Of a stretch of 64,000 bases of DNA, positions 29,891-41,359 are shown piece after piece (the first letter of the stretch is position 1; each line of letters starts with the position of its first letter). Source of the DNA: Chamaecrista fasciculata (taxonomy: Eukaryota > Streptophyta > Magnoliopsida > Fabales > Fabaceae). The stretch spans positions 16,948-80,947 of the forward strand of contig QANZ01042139.1 in the NCBI GenBank assembly GCA_003254925.1, written 5' to 3'. The notes under the pieces were generated by a model. It was not told the DNA's origin and searched no databases. It worked only from the letters and a program-made list of their open reading frames with translations. The translations under genes and the position numbers were made by a program.

Positions 29891-31613
29891 GAAAAAGGTA
29901 AGCGTAACTCCACACAGCATGAGCCACCACCCAAATTAAGTAATAATACAAAATTGATCATGATTAGCTATGGGGGTGCGGTGTAATTGGTATTACAATG
30001 ATGGAACAATTAGTGAAATGGCAGCTAGATTGAGAGATAATAACGTGCGAATAAGTTAATGGAATAAATTGACAGGAGAATGGGACCCTCCATCATGATG
30101 ATTGGATGTGGAATTTAAGTGCATGGATTCATCAACTCCTAAAGTTACGACGACCACGTCAGCAATTCAAGGAGCAATTTACTCTTCTAATTTCAATTTC
30201 ATTATTCATCTCATCATACTGTCACCTAAATTAACCAATTCCTTTCTAATTTATTTTTACCAATTTTCTGCATCATTTTATAGAAAAACAACAAGTATAA
30301 TACAAATTTGTCAAGGGCGCATGTAGACGTGTAATCAACTATAATTTGGTAAATGACAGAAAACGGACTCTGGAGCTTGGCTCCAGTAAAAGAGTTAAGA
30401 GAACCCAAATAGTTAGGAATGTGTTTGGTCTGAAAATGCAAGCAAAGGGGAATTTTGAGAATTTTGGGCCTTATCGTTCCATGTGAAATGTCTGAACCAA
30501 AACGAAAAGCCCATCAGCAATTATACTCTTAAAGTTGCGGCCGAGCCCTGTGCTATAAACTTTTTTACTCTTTATCTTAAACGTAAATAGTATTCCTATT
30601 TTTCTACTATTAATAATCTTCGACATATGATTTGGTATATATATTGCAGTACTGTTTGTAACTAAATAAGCTGTTGATTCATAGATTCATGAGAAGCGAG
30701 AAACAGAATATGGCATCCTCATCTTAATTACAACGGAGTGCCTAGTTGGTAGGTGTAATTGACAACTTATAAGTACAACAACTTGTTATGTACATGCATG
30801 CTCACTCCTTTAATTTCTTCCCCAAGAGAGAGGAGGTTAGTTTTGTCACTATATATTCCGTTACACTACAAGTCCTTCAGCTCCTTTGATTTCGACCATC
30901 CATTTTTTTAATTGTGACTTCTTCTTCGGTTCATTTTTTTAAGCTTAATCATGACTTCTCTTTCATTATTTGTGTTAGTATATATATAGTTATATAATCA
31001 TCATAAACAAGTTAAAGAAAATAATGGACGAGAGAAATAAATTAATTAAACAAAAAAGGTGTGAGTAACTGATCAGAGATCACATTAATTTCTTAATTAT
31101 AATAATTCTGGCTGTTCTCACGAGTTTATATATTGTATATTATTGTATATGTCAGCTTACATATATATATTAAAGGCTTGTAATAGGGTTTTGGTCCCAA
31201 AATGTTTGTTCGATGGATGACCACATTAGATCTTATAAAGATTACGGGGAATATTCATATTCGAGTGCATGAACCAAACGATCGAGTTAGAGTCATCGAA
31301 CTTTTTTATTTATATATATATATATATATATATGTGTGTTATGTTATGCAATGGTGTTACATATAGCTAGGGGGATGTATGGTCGTATTTAATTTGTATA
31401 TATGTCATTGTATTTGTATATTATTTTTGTGTTTGAGTTAAAGCTAGCTAGCTATAATGTCGTGTTTTGGTTCAACATATGACTAAGCAAACTCTATCTC
31501 AGCCCTTCAATATCAAGCTGTCGGAAGATGAACAAGGATATATATCTGTAATGTATTGCACTCCACTTTTGCAAAGTCAACCACTTTACGTATATAATTG
31601 ACCTTCGAATTAT
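29891..31613. other. AT-rich intergenic spacer
   Basis: No coding sequence with recognisable content. A (TA)n run lies at about 31312-31332. The stretch ends at the 398-base assembly gap. Confidence 0.5.
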
Positions 31614-32011
31614 NNNNNNNNNNNNNNNNNNNNNNNNNNNNNNNNNNNNNNNNNNNNNNNNNNNNNNNNNNNNNNNNNNNNNNNNNNNNNNNNNNNNNNN
31701 NNNNNNNNNNNNNNNNNNNNNNNNNNNNNNNNNNNNNNNNNNNNNNNNNNNNNNNNNNNNNNNNNNNNNNNNNNNNNNNNNNNNNNNNNNNNNNNNNNNN
31801 NNNNNNNNNNNNNNNNNNNNNNNNNNNNNNNNNNNNNNNNNNNNNNNNNNNNNNNNNNNNNNNNNNNNNNNNNNNNNNNNNNNNNNNNNNNNNNNNNNNN
31901 NNNNNNNNNNNNNNNNNNNNNNNNNNNNNNNNNNNNNNNNNNNNNNNNNNNNNNNNNNNNNNNNNNNNNNNNNNNNNNNNNNNNNNNNNNNNNNNNNNNN
32001 NNNNNNNNNNN
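31614..32011. other. Assembly gap (398 N)
   Basis: A run of 398 undetermined bases followed immediately by a T run. Any open frame through it is artificial. Confidence 0.99.
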
Positions 32012-32357
32012 TTTTTTTTTCTTATTTCATAACATTACAAGAATCATGAAAATAAATTATCCCTTAAAAATGAATATATAATGATTTTATCAGTTTTTAA
32101 AATATTAAACTTCATTGTCAAGTAGTACAAAAATAAAAAATAAAAAACAAAGGAACTTGAATTTATTATAAAGTAGGATATCATTATCATCAAGAGATGG
32201 TGACATAACATTTGACAAAGCATAGTGATCAACGACGTAAACTAGATCTGTCCACTGATTCGAAGAAGCTCAAATAATATACTCTTATTCCTATCATCAT
32301 AATGAAACAATTTTTATGATAAAAAATTCTGATAAATTCGATTCCATAAAATTATAA

Positions 32358-32879
32358 GGTCAAAAAGTTATTTTAGTCCTCAAACTATGGAGTCAATTTT
32401 ATTTTGATCATAAAACTATATATTTTTTTTTCTATTTTAATCCTCAAAATTTTTATATTTGTTCCACTATTAGTTAAAAATGCAATTTCATCTAATTTCT
32501 ACTATATTATTTCTAACATGAACATTTGAGATGAACAATTTTTTTCTTCTATGTGTCACAATAAGTGATTAGATAAAAAGAGAAAAAAAAATTTCATTCT
32601 TGAAAAAAAAAAATCAACCACAAATATATCTCCAACTTGTGACTAAGAATGAAGATTTTTTTTCACTTCATCAATTCACTTATTATGACATATATGAAAA
32701 ATAAATAGTCTATCTCAATTGTCCAGGTTAGAGATAACGACATAAACCAAACAAAATTACATGTTGAGAACTAAAATGGAGCAAATGTGAAAGTTTGAGG
32801 ACTAAATAGAATATAAAATAGTTTTATGACGAAAATGAAAGTGACTCTATATTCTGAGGACCTAAATAAAGTTTTGACC
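32358..32879. mobile_element. Mutator-like foldback MITE
   Basis: A 522-bp element with a perfect 9-bp target duplication, AAATTATAA, at 32349-32357 and 32880-32888. The termini are GGTCAAAAAGTTATTTTAG at the left and, on the other strand, GGTCAAAACTTTATTTAGG at the right. The arms extend with matching TCCTCAAA, GAGTCA and ATAAAACTAT strings. No coding capacity. A diverged partial relative is at about 63485-63890. Confidence 0.88.
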
Positions 32880-33555
32880 AAATTATAATTATTACTTTGA
32901 GTTAGACGAATTTATCTTCATAATATATAATTTTTGTTTCTCAACTTCCAAGGTTTCACTTAATTTGGAATGATCCCCTGTTACACTAGTGGCGTCCTTT
33001 TCAGCTTTATTACATAAATATATTGACTGCCAAGTGAAGTATATGAAGACATGATTAGCCTGCGTCGTATTGATTGACATTTCCCCACTTTATAGAATTC
33101 TTGAAGGTTACAGTCGCAAGTGAATAATCCATGGGAGGAATTTCACTACACTTCGCATAATGGTGAAGGCATCTTTCAGTGAAGCAAGAGTTTGTGTGCA
33201 ACGACAAATTAAGCTGGCCAGCCTTTTTGTGAACCAATGAGATAAGATTCTGAGTACATTAATATTATTTATTAAAAAGAAAATTAATGTCAACGTGGAA
33301 GAAGACCCACGTCTGGTTCTTGTTGTTGTTGTTAATTATTTGTTGTGTGCTAACAAGTAAATATTTGATTATGTGGTGAGTGGTGAGCATTTTTATTATG
33401 ATGATGATGAGAAGCTAATATAAGGTCTTTTGTTTTGTGTTGAAGTCCATAAAAGTGCTTTCCGTCCAATGATTAATCTCCCCTCTCAAAGGACAATGTG
33501 GTGTTTTTAAAATGTGGGAATGAACTGGCAGCATCTTTGCTTGGAGTTGAAGCTC

Positions 33556-33565
33556 CTTTATAAGC
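33556..33565 (+). promoter_or_regulatory. Probable TATA box of the MYB gene
   Basis: CTTTATAAGC lies about 140 bp before the MYB start codon. It is followed 6-30 bases later by a CT-rich tract (33571-33590), a usual plant TATA plus Y-patch arrangement. Confidence 0.55.
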
Positions 33566-33701
33566 AACCCCTCCTCTCTCTCTCTCTCTATATCTTTAAT
33601 TAATTTGTCATTAATTTCATTTCTCAACTCTCACATACATACTAAACATATTGGAGTATAGGAGTGGTGAGTGAGCACAAAATTAAGTTATTAATTCTGA
33701 A

Positions 33702-34087
33702 ATGGGAAGGCAGCCCTGTTGTGATAAGGTTGGTTTGAAGAGAGGTCCATGGACAATTGAGGAAGATCACAAGCTCGTCAATTTCATTCTCAACAATGGC
33801 ATCCATTGTTGGCGAATGGTTCCCAAGCTTGCAGGTATATATTATATATTTACACATATATCTATTGAATGCTCTCTTTTTAGGATTTTCATTCATTAAT
33901 TTACCTTCAATAATTTATATGTAATTAGGTTTGTTGAGATGTGGAAAGAGCTGTAGATTGAGATGGATTAATTATCTAAGGCCAGACCTCAAAAGAGGTG
34001 GATTCACTGAAATGGAAGAGGATCAGATTATTCATCTACATTCACGTCTTGGTAATAGGTAAACATTTCTGGACAATTTCACTATAA

Positions 34088-34123
<36 letters not shown>

Positions 34124-35068
34124 GACATATAAATTGACAATTGAGTGATACAAGAGTTAAACTCAATAATATTTGAAAGTTTAGAGTACACTCTTTAATC
34201 TTGAAAATCATAGAATGAATACATTTTAGTCATTTTATCCCTACAAGTTAGGCCTTGTAAAATAGGCTTAAGGGATTACATTATATTGACTACATGGCTT
34301 TCAAGGACAGTGTATAATCTAGACTTACAGGATATTGAGTTGTAAATTTGTGTATTTACTATTTATGTATGAATGTAAAGGCTAGCTGCTAATTATGAAC
34401 TACATAAATAATTGTGTATGATCAGGTGGTCTAAGATTGCTGCACAATTTCCTGGGAGGACAGACAATGAGATCAAGAACCATTGGAACACAAGAATTAA
34501 GAAGAGGTTGAAGCTTCTGGGAGTGGACCCAGTGACACACATGCCACTAACAATGGATCAGCAAAAGGAGTTAGTAAGTGATGATAATAAAAAACAGAGA
34601 AACCAATTATTAATCCACCCACCAATTTCTTCTTCCAAAGGGTGTGACATGAACAAGTCCTTGAACAGTAATGATGGTTGCATAGAACAAGTCTCAAAGA
34701 CTCCAGGGAAAAAGGAAGAAGAAGAAAACAAGGTGATTTGGAGTTGGGGTGATCATATTCATACCACTGATGTTTCAAACCAGAATGAAATGATATACTC
34801 AAACTCAAATTTGGGTTTTGGATCATGGATGAGCCAAGAAACCAACACTAGTACTACTAGTTCATTTAGTAGTTCTTCTTTCTCTCACTCTCAGCATGTG
34901 GATGATTATTCTAGCCTGGTTTCTATGGGTGAATCAGCTTATTTGCAGGAAAACTCCTTAATGCAATGGGTTGAAAGTATGAGTATGGATTCCATTTTCG
35001 AGTGGGATAGCTTCAATCCCTTCGAACAGGATCTTCTCTTCTTGGGAAATAGACAATCAGCATCATGA
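33702..35068 (+). CDS. R2R3-MYB transcription factor, MYB40-like
   Basis: DNA-binding transcription factor, nuclear. Three exons (33702-33834, 33929-34058 and 34426-35068) join in phase to 301 residues, the standard R2R3-MYB layout. The R2 repeat is at about residues 14-61, opening with [17 protein letters not shown]; its third conserved Trp is in the segment read as CRLRWINYL. The R3 repeat is at about residues 67-112, with Phe replacing the first Trp ([12 protein letters not shown]), then [20 protein letters not shown] and [20 protein letters not shown] and [20 protein letters not shown] resemble Arabidopsis MYB40, from memory. The C-terminal part is Ser/Asn-rich, and the acidic aromatic tail ([17 protein letters not shown]) is a plausible activation region. 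No bHLH-interaction motif was noticed in R3. Downstream processes controlled are unknown. Confidence 0.92.
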
Positions 35069-36255
35069 TCATTCACACTACTCATTACAACTTCCAACTG
35101 CCTCTGTTCTATTCTATACAACATTCTCTCAAGCTAGCACAATTAATAAAATCTCGAAAAAAAACTAAATTACAAGTTTGCATTTTTCTTGTTTTGTGCT
35201 TAATTAATTAATGCTTAACTTTGGTATGTCATCTATATATGATATACAGTTTCTGATCGAATGAGAGAATTGGATTTTTATAATGGCTTTCTCTCTCATG
35301 TGGGGCTAAACAGTTCACACCATTAAGATCATGATCATCGTTGTTTTTATTTTTAGCCTTGTCTCCTCTTTCACTGTTGGTTCGATTGAAAGTGGCCATA
35401 CATATCATCATGAAATTATCCAAGGTTTCCTCTCTTGGTCGCTTATTTCTGTCTCTTGTAATCAATACTTTCAGTTTTCACTTACTTCATATGCACTTTC
35501 TCAATTCACTTTATTCATCCAATTTCTCTTTTTCGCGTTGATTTACAATCTCACTACACTCATATTAATTGGCTCTGTTTTAACATCATGTTTTTATTTT
35601 ACAATTCATCTACCGGATAACAACATTATGTTTAGATTATATTATGGTGAAAGCAACGTATTTTGGTCTCTTAATATTGCTCTAATGATGAGAACGAAAA
35701 AGGAAATTAATTAGCCAAAATTATGAGTCATGAATGTGAATTCCAGAGAAAGTCTCGATCCGTATAATCACACTGATTGAACATCCTTAATTAATTAATT
35801 GGACCCTGTGTTGAGACAAATGAAGGACTCGTGCAACTTAATTTATAATGTTGTGTTTACACTTTACACTTTATTAATTAGCTGCTGCTTTAGATATCTT
35901 TTCATTTAATTATTAGACAATAGACACAAAGATATAGATGATTTGGAATGGATCGTGCGAAGCACCGAAACTAATAATAAATTGAAATTCCATGAGTTGC
36001 ACTATAATTACATGCATGAATCTGTGGGCATTTAGCATAAGGAAAGAACATGAGTACCACAATATATGGCTTTCCACTAAAAGCCTTCAAAATCAACGCT
36101 TCAACACACTGAACCACACATAACTTTCATTGGAGTTCTCACTTCTCAGCATATATATATATTTATATATATATATATATAAATATATATATATATATGC
36201 ATGTTTATATAATTATATTGGCAAATATATATATATATTGATGATTCAAGAATTC
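35069..36255. other. MYB 3' UTR and AT-rich spacer
   Basis: A 3' UTR followed by AT-rich DNA with (TA)n tracts at about 36150-36240. A 127-codon hydrophobic frame at 35331-35714 has no recognisable family and looks like chance translation of T-rich DNA. Confidence 0.45.
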
Positions 36256-37260
36256 TCTTAGAATTTTGGGAGGAAGAAATACGAGAGTTCTCATAAACTT
36301 TTCTTTTCTTTTCATGAATTTTTTCTTGATTAATTCAAATGAAAGGGGAGCCTATAAAATACCAACCGAAAAGAGAAATTTGCTCAACTAAACAACTTGT
36401 TACTTAACAAACTCTTAATTAAATACTATAAAATAAATAACCTAAACAAATCAATCCCTAATACTTAGTCAAACTCAAAAAAGCTCAACAGTTCATTTTC
36501 AAATTCTAATTTTTTTTATTTCACTAACATTAATAATATCAATAATACTAATCTATTCCTATCAATTCATCCCTTAAACTGAAATTTCTTCACAAGAAAA
36601 ATTCAATTTAATTGTATAAATCTTCAACTTCTTCATTGATCATTTCTTCGAAGCTTCAATTATGCACTTTCTTATCATTAACCCATTGGAGCACCATCTC
36701 TCCAAAAATTATCAAATCTTGTAAGCTTCTAACAAAAGATCTTTCTCCCTTCTTGTGCAGCGTTCACTTGCTCATCTTCTTCGAGCCAATTCTTTCACCG
36801 AACTCTTGCAATTATTCAACACAAATCTCAAACCTTTGAAGTAATGGCTAGGATTCTTTCCTCCTACTAGCAAAATTCTTTGTAGCAACATCATCTCAAT
36901 ATGTGAGAGATGTGCTACTCTACCTCACAAGCTCTCAGGATCTAAAGCTTTGATACTACTGTTAGGATTTTTGGAAAGAAGAAATATGAAAGCTCTCATA
37001 AACTTTTTTTTTTTTCTTTTCATGAACTTTTTCTTGATTAATTCAAATGAAAGGGGAGCCTATAAATAGGCTTACAAATGCCAACCGAAAAGAGAAATTT
37101 GCTCAACTAAACAACTTGCTACTTAACAAACTCTTAATTAAATACTATAAAATAAATAACCTAAACAAATCAATCCCAAATACTCAGTCAAACTCAAAAA
37201 GCTCGACGGTTTATTTTCAAATTCTGATTTTTTTATTTCACTAACATTAATAATATTAAT
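36256..37260 (-). mobile_element. TRIM-like miniature LTR retroelement
   Basis: Two direct repeats of about 300 bp (36256-36546 and 36960-37260) share long identical strings, for example TTGATTAATTCAAATGAAAG and AACAACTTG followed by TACTTAACAAACTCTTAATT. Between them are only about 400 bases without gag or pol. On the minus strand the right copy ends CCTAACA and is followed by AGTATCAAAGC (within 36947-36959), close to the primer-binding site complementary to initiator Met tRNA. The right copy is therefore the 5' LTR of a minus-strand element. A possible polypurine tract on the minus strand (AAGGGATGAAT) precedes TGATAGG near 36562, where the left LTR may begin. The right LTR stops abruptly at 37260, where another repeat starts. 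Confidence 0.72.
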
Positions 37261-37261
37261 A

Positions 37262-37597
37262 CGGGTAAATTACACAGAAGGGCCTTGTGGTTTGGCCCAT
37301 TTTCAGATAGGGTCCTCATGGTTTAAAAAGTTTCAAATTGGGGCCTGTGGTTTGCTCCGTTAACAAAAAGGGTCCTGAGGTATATTTCCATCCAAAATTT
37401 AACGGAAATTTTAGCTAAAATACTATTTTAAGACCCTAACAATTAATTTTTATGTGTTTGACTCCCTATTTCTTACAATTTCATCTCAAGGACTAAAAAG
37501 TCATTAAAAAAATTACATAAAGATTATTAAAGTTCTGTAAAATCAAAATCTTTCCTTTTTTATAAAATTTATTTCAATCTAGTCCTTGATTAATTAT
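37262..37597 (+). repeat. One-armed GGGTCCTGTGGTTTG module repeat
   Basis: It begins GGGTAAATTACAC and contains four modules of the type GGGCCTTGTGGTTTGGCCC, GGGTCCTCATGGTTT, GGGGCCTGTGGTTTG and GGGTCCTGAGGTATA. It is related in style and start sequence to 40013-40150. It truncates the TRIM LTR on its left and has no inverted right arm before the LINE begins. Confidence 0.6.
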
Positions 37598-39660
37598 TTT
37601 TTTTGGTGGATCAAACAACACAAANAATAACGTTACACAAAGAAATTGGCCTCATCTCTTTCAAAGTTTCCGGGTTCTCGCATTTGGGAATAAGAACAAT
37701 GAGAGTCTGATTCACTTCTTTGATACAGTCTGGCTCTACAAAAACCTTCTTCACAAAGTTACAGACAGAATCCCCTATAGTATCCCACTGGCTCTGGAAG
37801 AAGATAGCATGAAGACCATCACTACCCGGTGCCTTAAAAGGACCCATACTAAACATGGCATCTTTAATCTCAGCGTCACCAAGCGGCCTTTCAATATCCA
37901 TAACCTCAAGCGGAGAAAAGACAATGCTACTAGTAACTGGGGGCGGAATATCCAGCACGGTATGTTCCTGGGCAAAAAGATTCGTGTAAAAGTTAACCGC
38001 CAGATTCTTCAACTCCTCCTGATCACTAATCCATTGGTCATTAGCATCTTTGAGCATTAAAATTTTGTTTCGTTTCCTGCGAATGATGGTCGAGGCATGA
38101 AAAAATTTGTGTTTCTGTCTCCTAGTGCAAGCCAATCACACCTGGACTTCTGAAACCAGAAAATTTCTTCCTGCTCAAGAATACTGTTGAGATCATCCCA
38201 CAAATTCGATCGAAGAATCTCCAAGTCAGGGCGATTATAGCAATCTAGAGTCCTCTCAATACCAACAAGTCTACGGATGATGGTCTGTTTGCGTCTAAAG
38301 ATGTCACCAAAAACCTCCTTATTCCAAACAGTCACATTATCACGAAACTTCTTACTTCCCACAAGCCAATCATTATTACCTTGCCAAGCTTCCTCCACCA
38401 CATGTGCAAACGATGCATGTGAGAGCCAAGCTGCTTGAAACCTGAAAGGCCTAGGCCCCTGAAAATTCACATCCTCTTTTCCAAAATGAACGATAACTGG
38501 TCGATGATCTGATTTAAACAAGAGACCATTCAAAGCAAAGGCGTTCGGAAAATCAAGTTGCCAACGAAGATTGCTACATGCTCTGTCAAGTCTTTCCTTA
38601 AGTTGACCTCTTTCCCACGTAAATCTAGGTCCTTTACATCCCAAGTCCATAAGCCCACATTTGTTCAAACAATCTGCAAATAAATTCATAGAACTCCAAT
38701 CATGCCGGTTGCTACCCGTCTTCTCACTGCTAGAGATATAAGTATTGAAGTCACCCATGATCAACCAAGCACCAAAAATAGTTGTGGCGATGTGTTCAAG
38801 TTCTCTCCAAAGGTGAATTCTAGAAGCAGGCTGAGGGCTTCCATATACAACTGTTAGATCAAAAGACTTTTTAGAGTCCGTCATAACAACCTTGGCATGG
38901 ATGAGGTACTTGCAACTGTAGGTAATATTAACTGACCACCTGTTATCATCCTAAAGTAACCAAATTCCACCACTAAATCCTTCAGCATCAACATAAAAGG
39001 CTCCATCAAAGCCAATTTTTTTGATGATTTTATCACGTGCATCCCCACTAATGCGTGGTTCCAGAATAGATAACATCCCAATATCATAAATTCTTCTCAT
39101 TTCTTTTAAGTGGCGAAGAAAAATAGGGCTCGCTGCCCCTCTGCAGTTCCAACTTGCTATATTCATAAAACCCATATGCAAAAGAAGAAGGAGTGAAGCA
39201 CAAACGACTTCAACAATTGGAAGTACTGGGTCTCGAAGGCCCTGCGGCATCATACCTCTCCAACAAAGGATTTCCAACGCCAGTTCTCTGGCCCAAATTC
39301 GTTGATTGACTCACAGTCTCCATCTCCAAGTCTGGCGGTCTTGGAGCTGAAGCTGAGCCCAACTGTACATGATTCAAAGCACCCATAGGCCCATTAACCC
39401 CACTATACGTCGAACTCGAAGGGATATGCAGAGGGAGGTGCGCTGGCCTACTTGCAGGGAGAGAAGGCGTGGGGCCCACATGATGTGCGGATGAGGCATC
39501 CTTAGCAACAATGACTTGCTTGCCCCTATTCTCCTTTCCAAGCCCAAGCCCAGTACTCTTTCTATCATTTCTCGGCATGCTCCTATTTTGGATAGAAGTG
39601 AGAGAGGATCTCTGTGAATTTTTAATTACAATTCCTTTATTAGCTGATTTCAAATTTTGA
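37598..39660 (-). mobile_element. L1-type non-LTR retrotransposon (LINE), decayed and internally collapsed
   Basis: Read on the minus strand. The tail of a first open frame lies at 39210-39653. An apurinic-endonuclease domain follows (NIASWNCRGAASP, GDFNTYISSSEKTG, and SDHRPVIVHFGKEDV with the catalytic SDH). Then comes the start of a reverse transcriptase (APGSDGLHAIFFQSQWDTIG, IVLIPKCENPETLKEMRPIS). The frame is broken by stops and shifts near 38057-38135 and 38881-39087, so the copy is dead. Reverse transcriptase is cut off at 37625 by a single N, before its catalytic core. Just beyond the N, the minus strand runs into a poly-A-like tail (a T run at 37599-37606 on the plus strand), which suggests the 3' end is present but the middle is missing from the assembly. 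Confidence 0.88.
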
Positions 39661-39827
39661 ACCTGTGATTTATTTCTCTCAATAACTTTTGAATTTTATA
39701 ACACCTATTTTGTTGAGTTTGTTAGATCATCCTATTTACTCTATATAAAATATTGAAGTTTATTGATACTTTGATAGTTTGACACCAACCTAACCAAGGA
39801 ATTGAGGATAATAATATTTAGTCAAAG

Positions 39828-39900
39828 TGTACTTTTGGTCTCATGATTTTTATAGAGGTCTCAATTTGATCCCATAACATATAAATTCTATGTTCAAAAC
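39828..39900 (+). repeat. Solo arm related to the 20551 foldback element
   Basis: TCAAAGTGTACTTTTGGTCT followed by CATGATTTTTATAGAGGTCTCAATTTGATCC (split by small changes) matches the outer left arm at 20551-20620. No partner arm follows. Confidence 0.55.
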
Positions 39901-40012
39901 CTAAAATTTAAATGAATCTATTTGTTTTGGAAATAGATCACTATCATTAATTTTGAAAAATAAAAACCAAATATATATAATATTTAATAAGTGCTATCTT
40001 AAAAATTAGGGT

Positions 40013-40150
40013 AAATTACACTTTGGTACCCTGTGGTTTGATCCTATTTCACTTTGGTACCCTGTGGTTTGAAACTTGACACTTTGGTACCCTGTGGTAT
40101 TCTCCATTAACACTTTGGTACCCTTTGGAGCTATTTTGTAATTTTAACCA
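40013..40150 (+). repeat. Array of ACTTTGGTACCCTGTGGTTTG modules
   Basis: After AGGGTAAATTACACTTTGGT the unit CACTTTGGTACCCTGTGG recurs four times at 20-35 base spacing. The leading GGGTAAATTACAC is shared with 37262. No inverted arm was found downstream. Confidence 0.7.
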
Positions 40151-40480
40151 TAACAAATTTTGCAAAAATTACATATTGACCCCAAAAATTACATATTTAC
40201 CCTAAAAATTATTTTGAAAATGAAAAATATAACAAACGGACTAATATTAATTAATTCATTATAATTTTATTTTCTGATTTTTAATTAAAATAAAATATAT
40301 TATAATAATATTTTTCAAAAAGTTATCAATATTATGATTGATTATGAATTATGAAGAGATAACAATTTATTATTTATTAATCAATAAAATGTTGAGAATT
40401 TATATTCTGGTTTTGGATGGAATTTTGATTTTGTGGTTAATGATGCAGCAAAAATCTGAAAAATTATGCATATAGGTTAT

Positions 40481-40698
40481 TTTTTTTTTGGTAGGAAACC
40501 GGTGGGCTAAAGCCCACAAAACACGAGAACAAACAAAAAACAAAAAAAACCACCCACGAAGGACACACACAAGCCTACACTGCTCTCTCAATTCCCAGCC
40601 CTAGACAGTCACGCAGCAGAGCAAGGCGAAGATCAGCCGAGGGGGGATGCTCCAAAATCAGAAGGTTAACAGAAAATATATTAGATATATATATATAT
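40481..40698 (-). mobile_element. 5'-truncated LINE 3' end with target-site duplication
   Basis: On the minus strand the segment ends GGGCTTTAGCCCACCGG then TTTCCTACC and a poly-A tail (a T run at 40481-40489 on the plus strand). It is flanked by an 11-bp direct repeat, TATAGGTTATT, at 40471-40481 and 40699-40709. Short length, an A tail and a variable-length target duplication are the hallmarks of an abortive LINE insertion. Its GC-rich content contrasts with the flanks. Confidence 0.78.
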
Positions 40699-40821
40699 TA
40701 TAGGTTATTAATAATTAAAATAAATATTTATAAAAAACTGAAATATTAATAGAGATTATTTAAATCTTAACCAATTTTCCTAAAATAATGACAATAAAAA
40801 TGAAAATTAATATATTTTTTA

Positions 40822-41350
40822 GGCAAAAGTATTCATTTCGTCCTCAAACTTTACACCTGTTGTCAATTTTGTCCCCAATCATTCTTTGCTGTCAATTTCG
40901 TCCCCAAACCTTACACATGCTGTCAATTTCGTCCCCAATATTTTTTTGTTGTCAATTTCGTCCCTAATCTTTCACATTTTGATCAATTTTATCCTTTGCT
41001 CTTACTTTAGCCAAATATTGACGACAAAATCTATGTGGCTAATGATATATAATGTAAAATTGATAGAAAAAGAAACTCAAATCCTAACTTAGATTCAAAA
41101 ATAGGATGCAGTTTGTCGTTAATTTACTTAAAAAAAGTTAGTCAAATGATAAAATTGACAAAAATGTGAAAGATCGGGGACGAAATTGACAGTTGATGTA
41201 AAGTTTGGGGACGAAATTGACAGCAAAAAAAGATTGGGGATGAAATTGACAGTTTGTGTAAAGTTTGGGGACGAAGTTGACAGCAAAAGAAGTTTGGGGA
41301 CGAAATTGACAGTTGGTGTAAAGTTTGGGGACGAAATTAGTACTTTTGCC
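40822..41350. mobile_element. Mutator-like foldback MITE with TTTCGTCCCC modules
   Basis: A 529-bp element flanked by a perfect 9-bp duplication, TATTTTTTA, at 40813-40821 and 41351-41359. The termini are GGCAAAAGTA and TACTTTTGCC. The left arm is an array of four or five units of about 40 bp containing GTCAATTTCGTCCCCAA and ACTTTACAC. The right arm carries the reverse complement array (GGGGACGAAATTGACAG). The apparent open frame at 41186-41398 is only a translation of this array. Confidence 0.9.
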
Positions 41351-41359
41351 TATTTTTTA

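Noticed and set aside
31598..32032. Open frame of 144 codons
   Set aside because: It is a translation of the 398-base N gap plus flanking bases.
35331..35714. 127-codon hydrophobic frame after the MYB gene
   Set aside because: T-rich DNA gives chance Phe/Leu/Ile runs; there is no family resemblance, promoter or splice context.
36612..36839. 75-codon frame
   Set aside because: It lies inside the TRIM-like element's internal region and has no retroelement domain.
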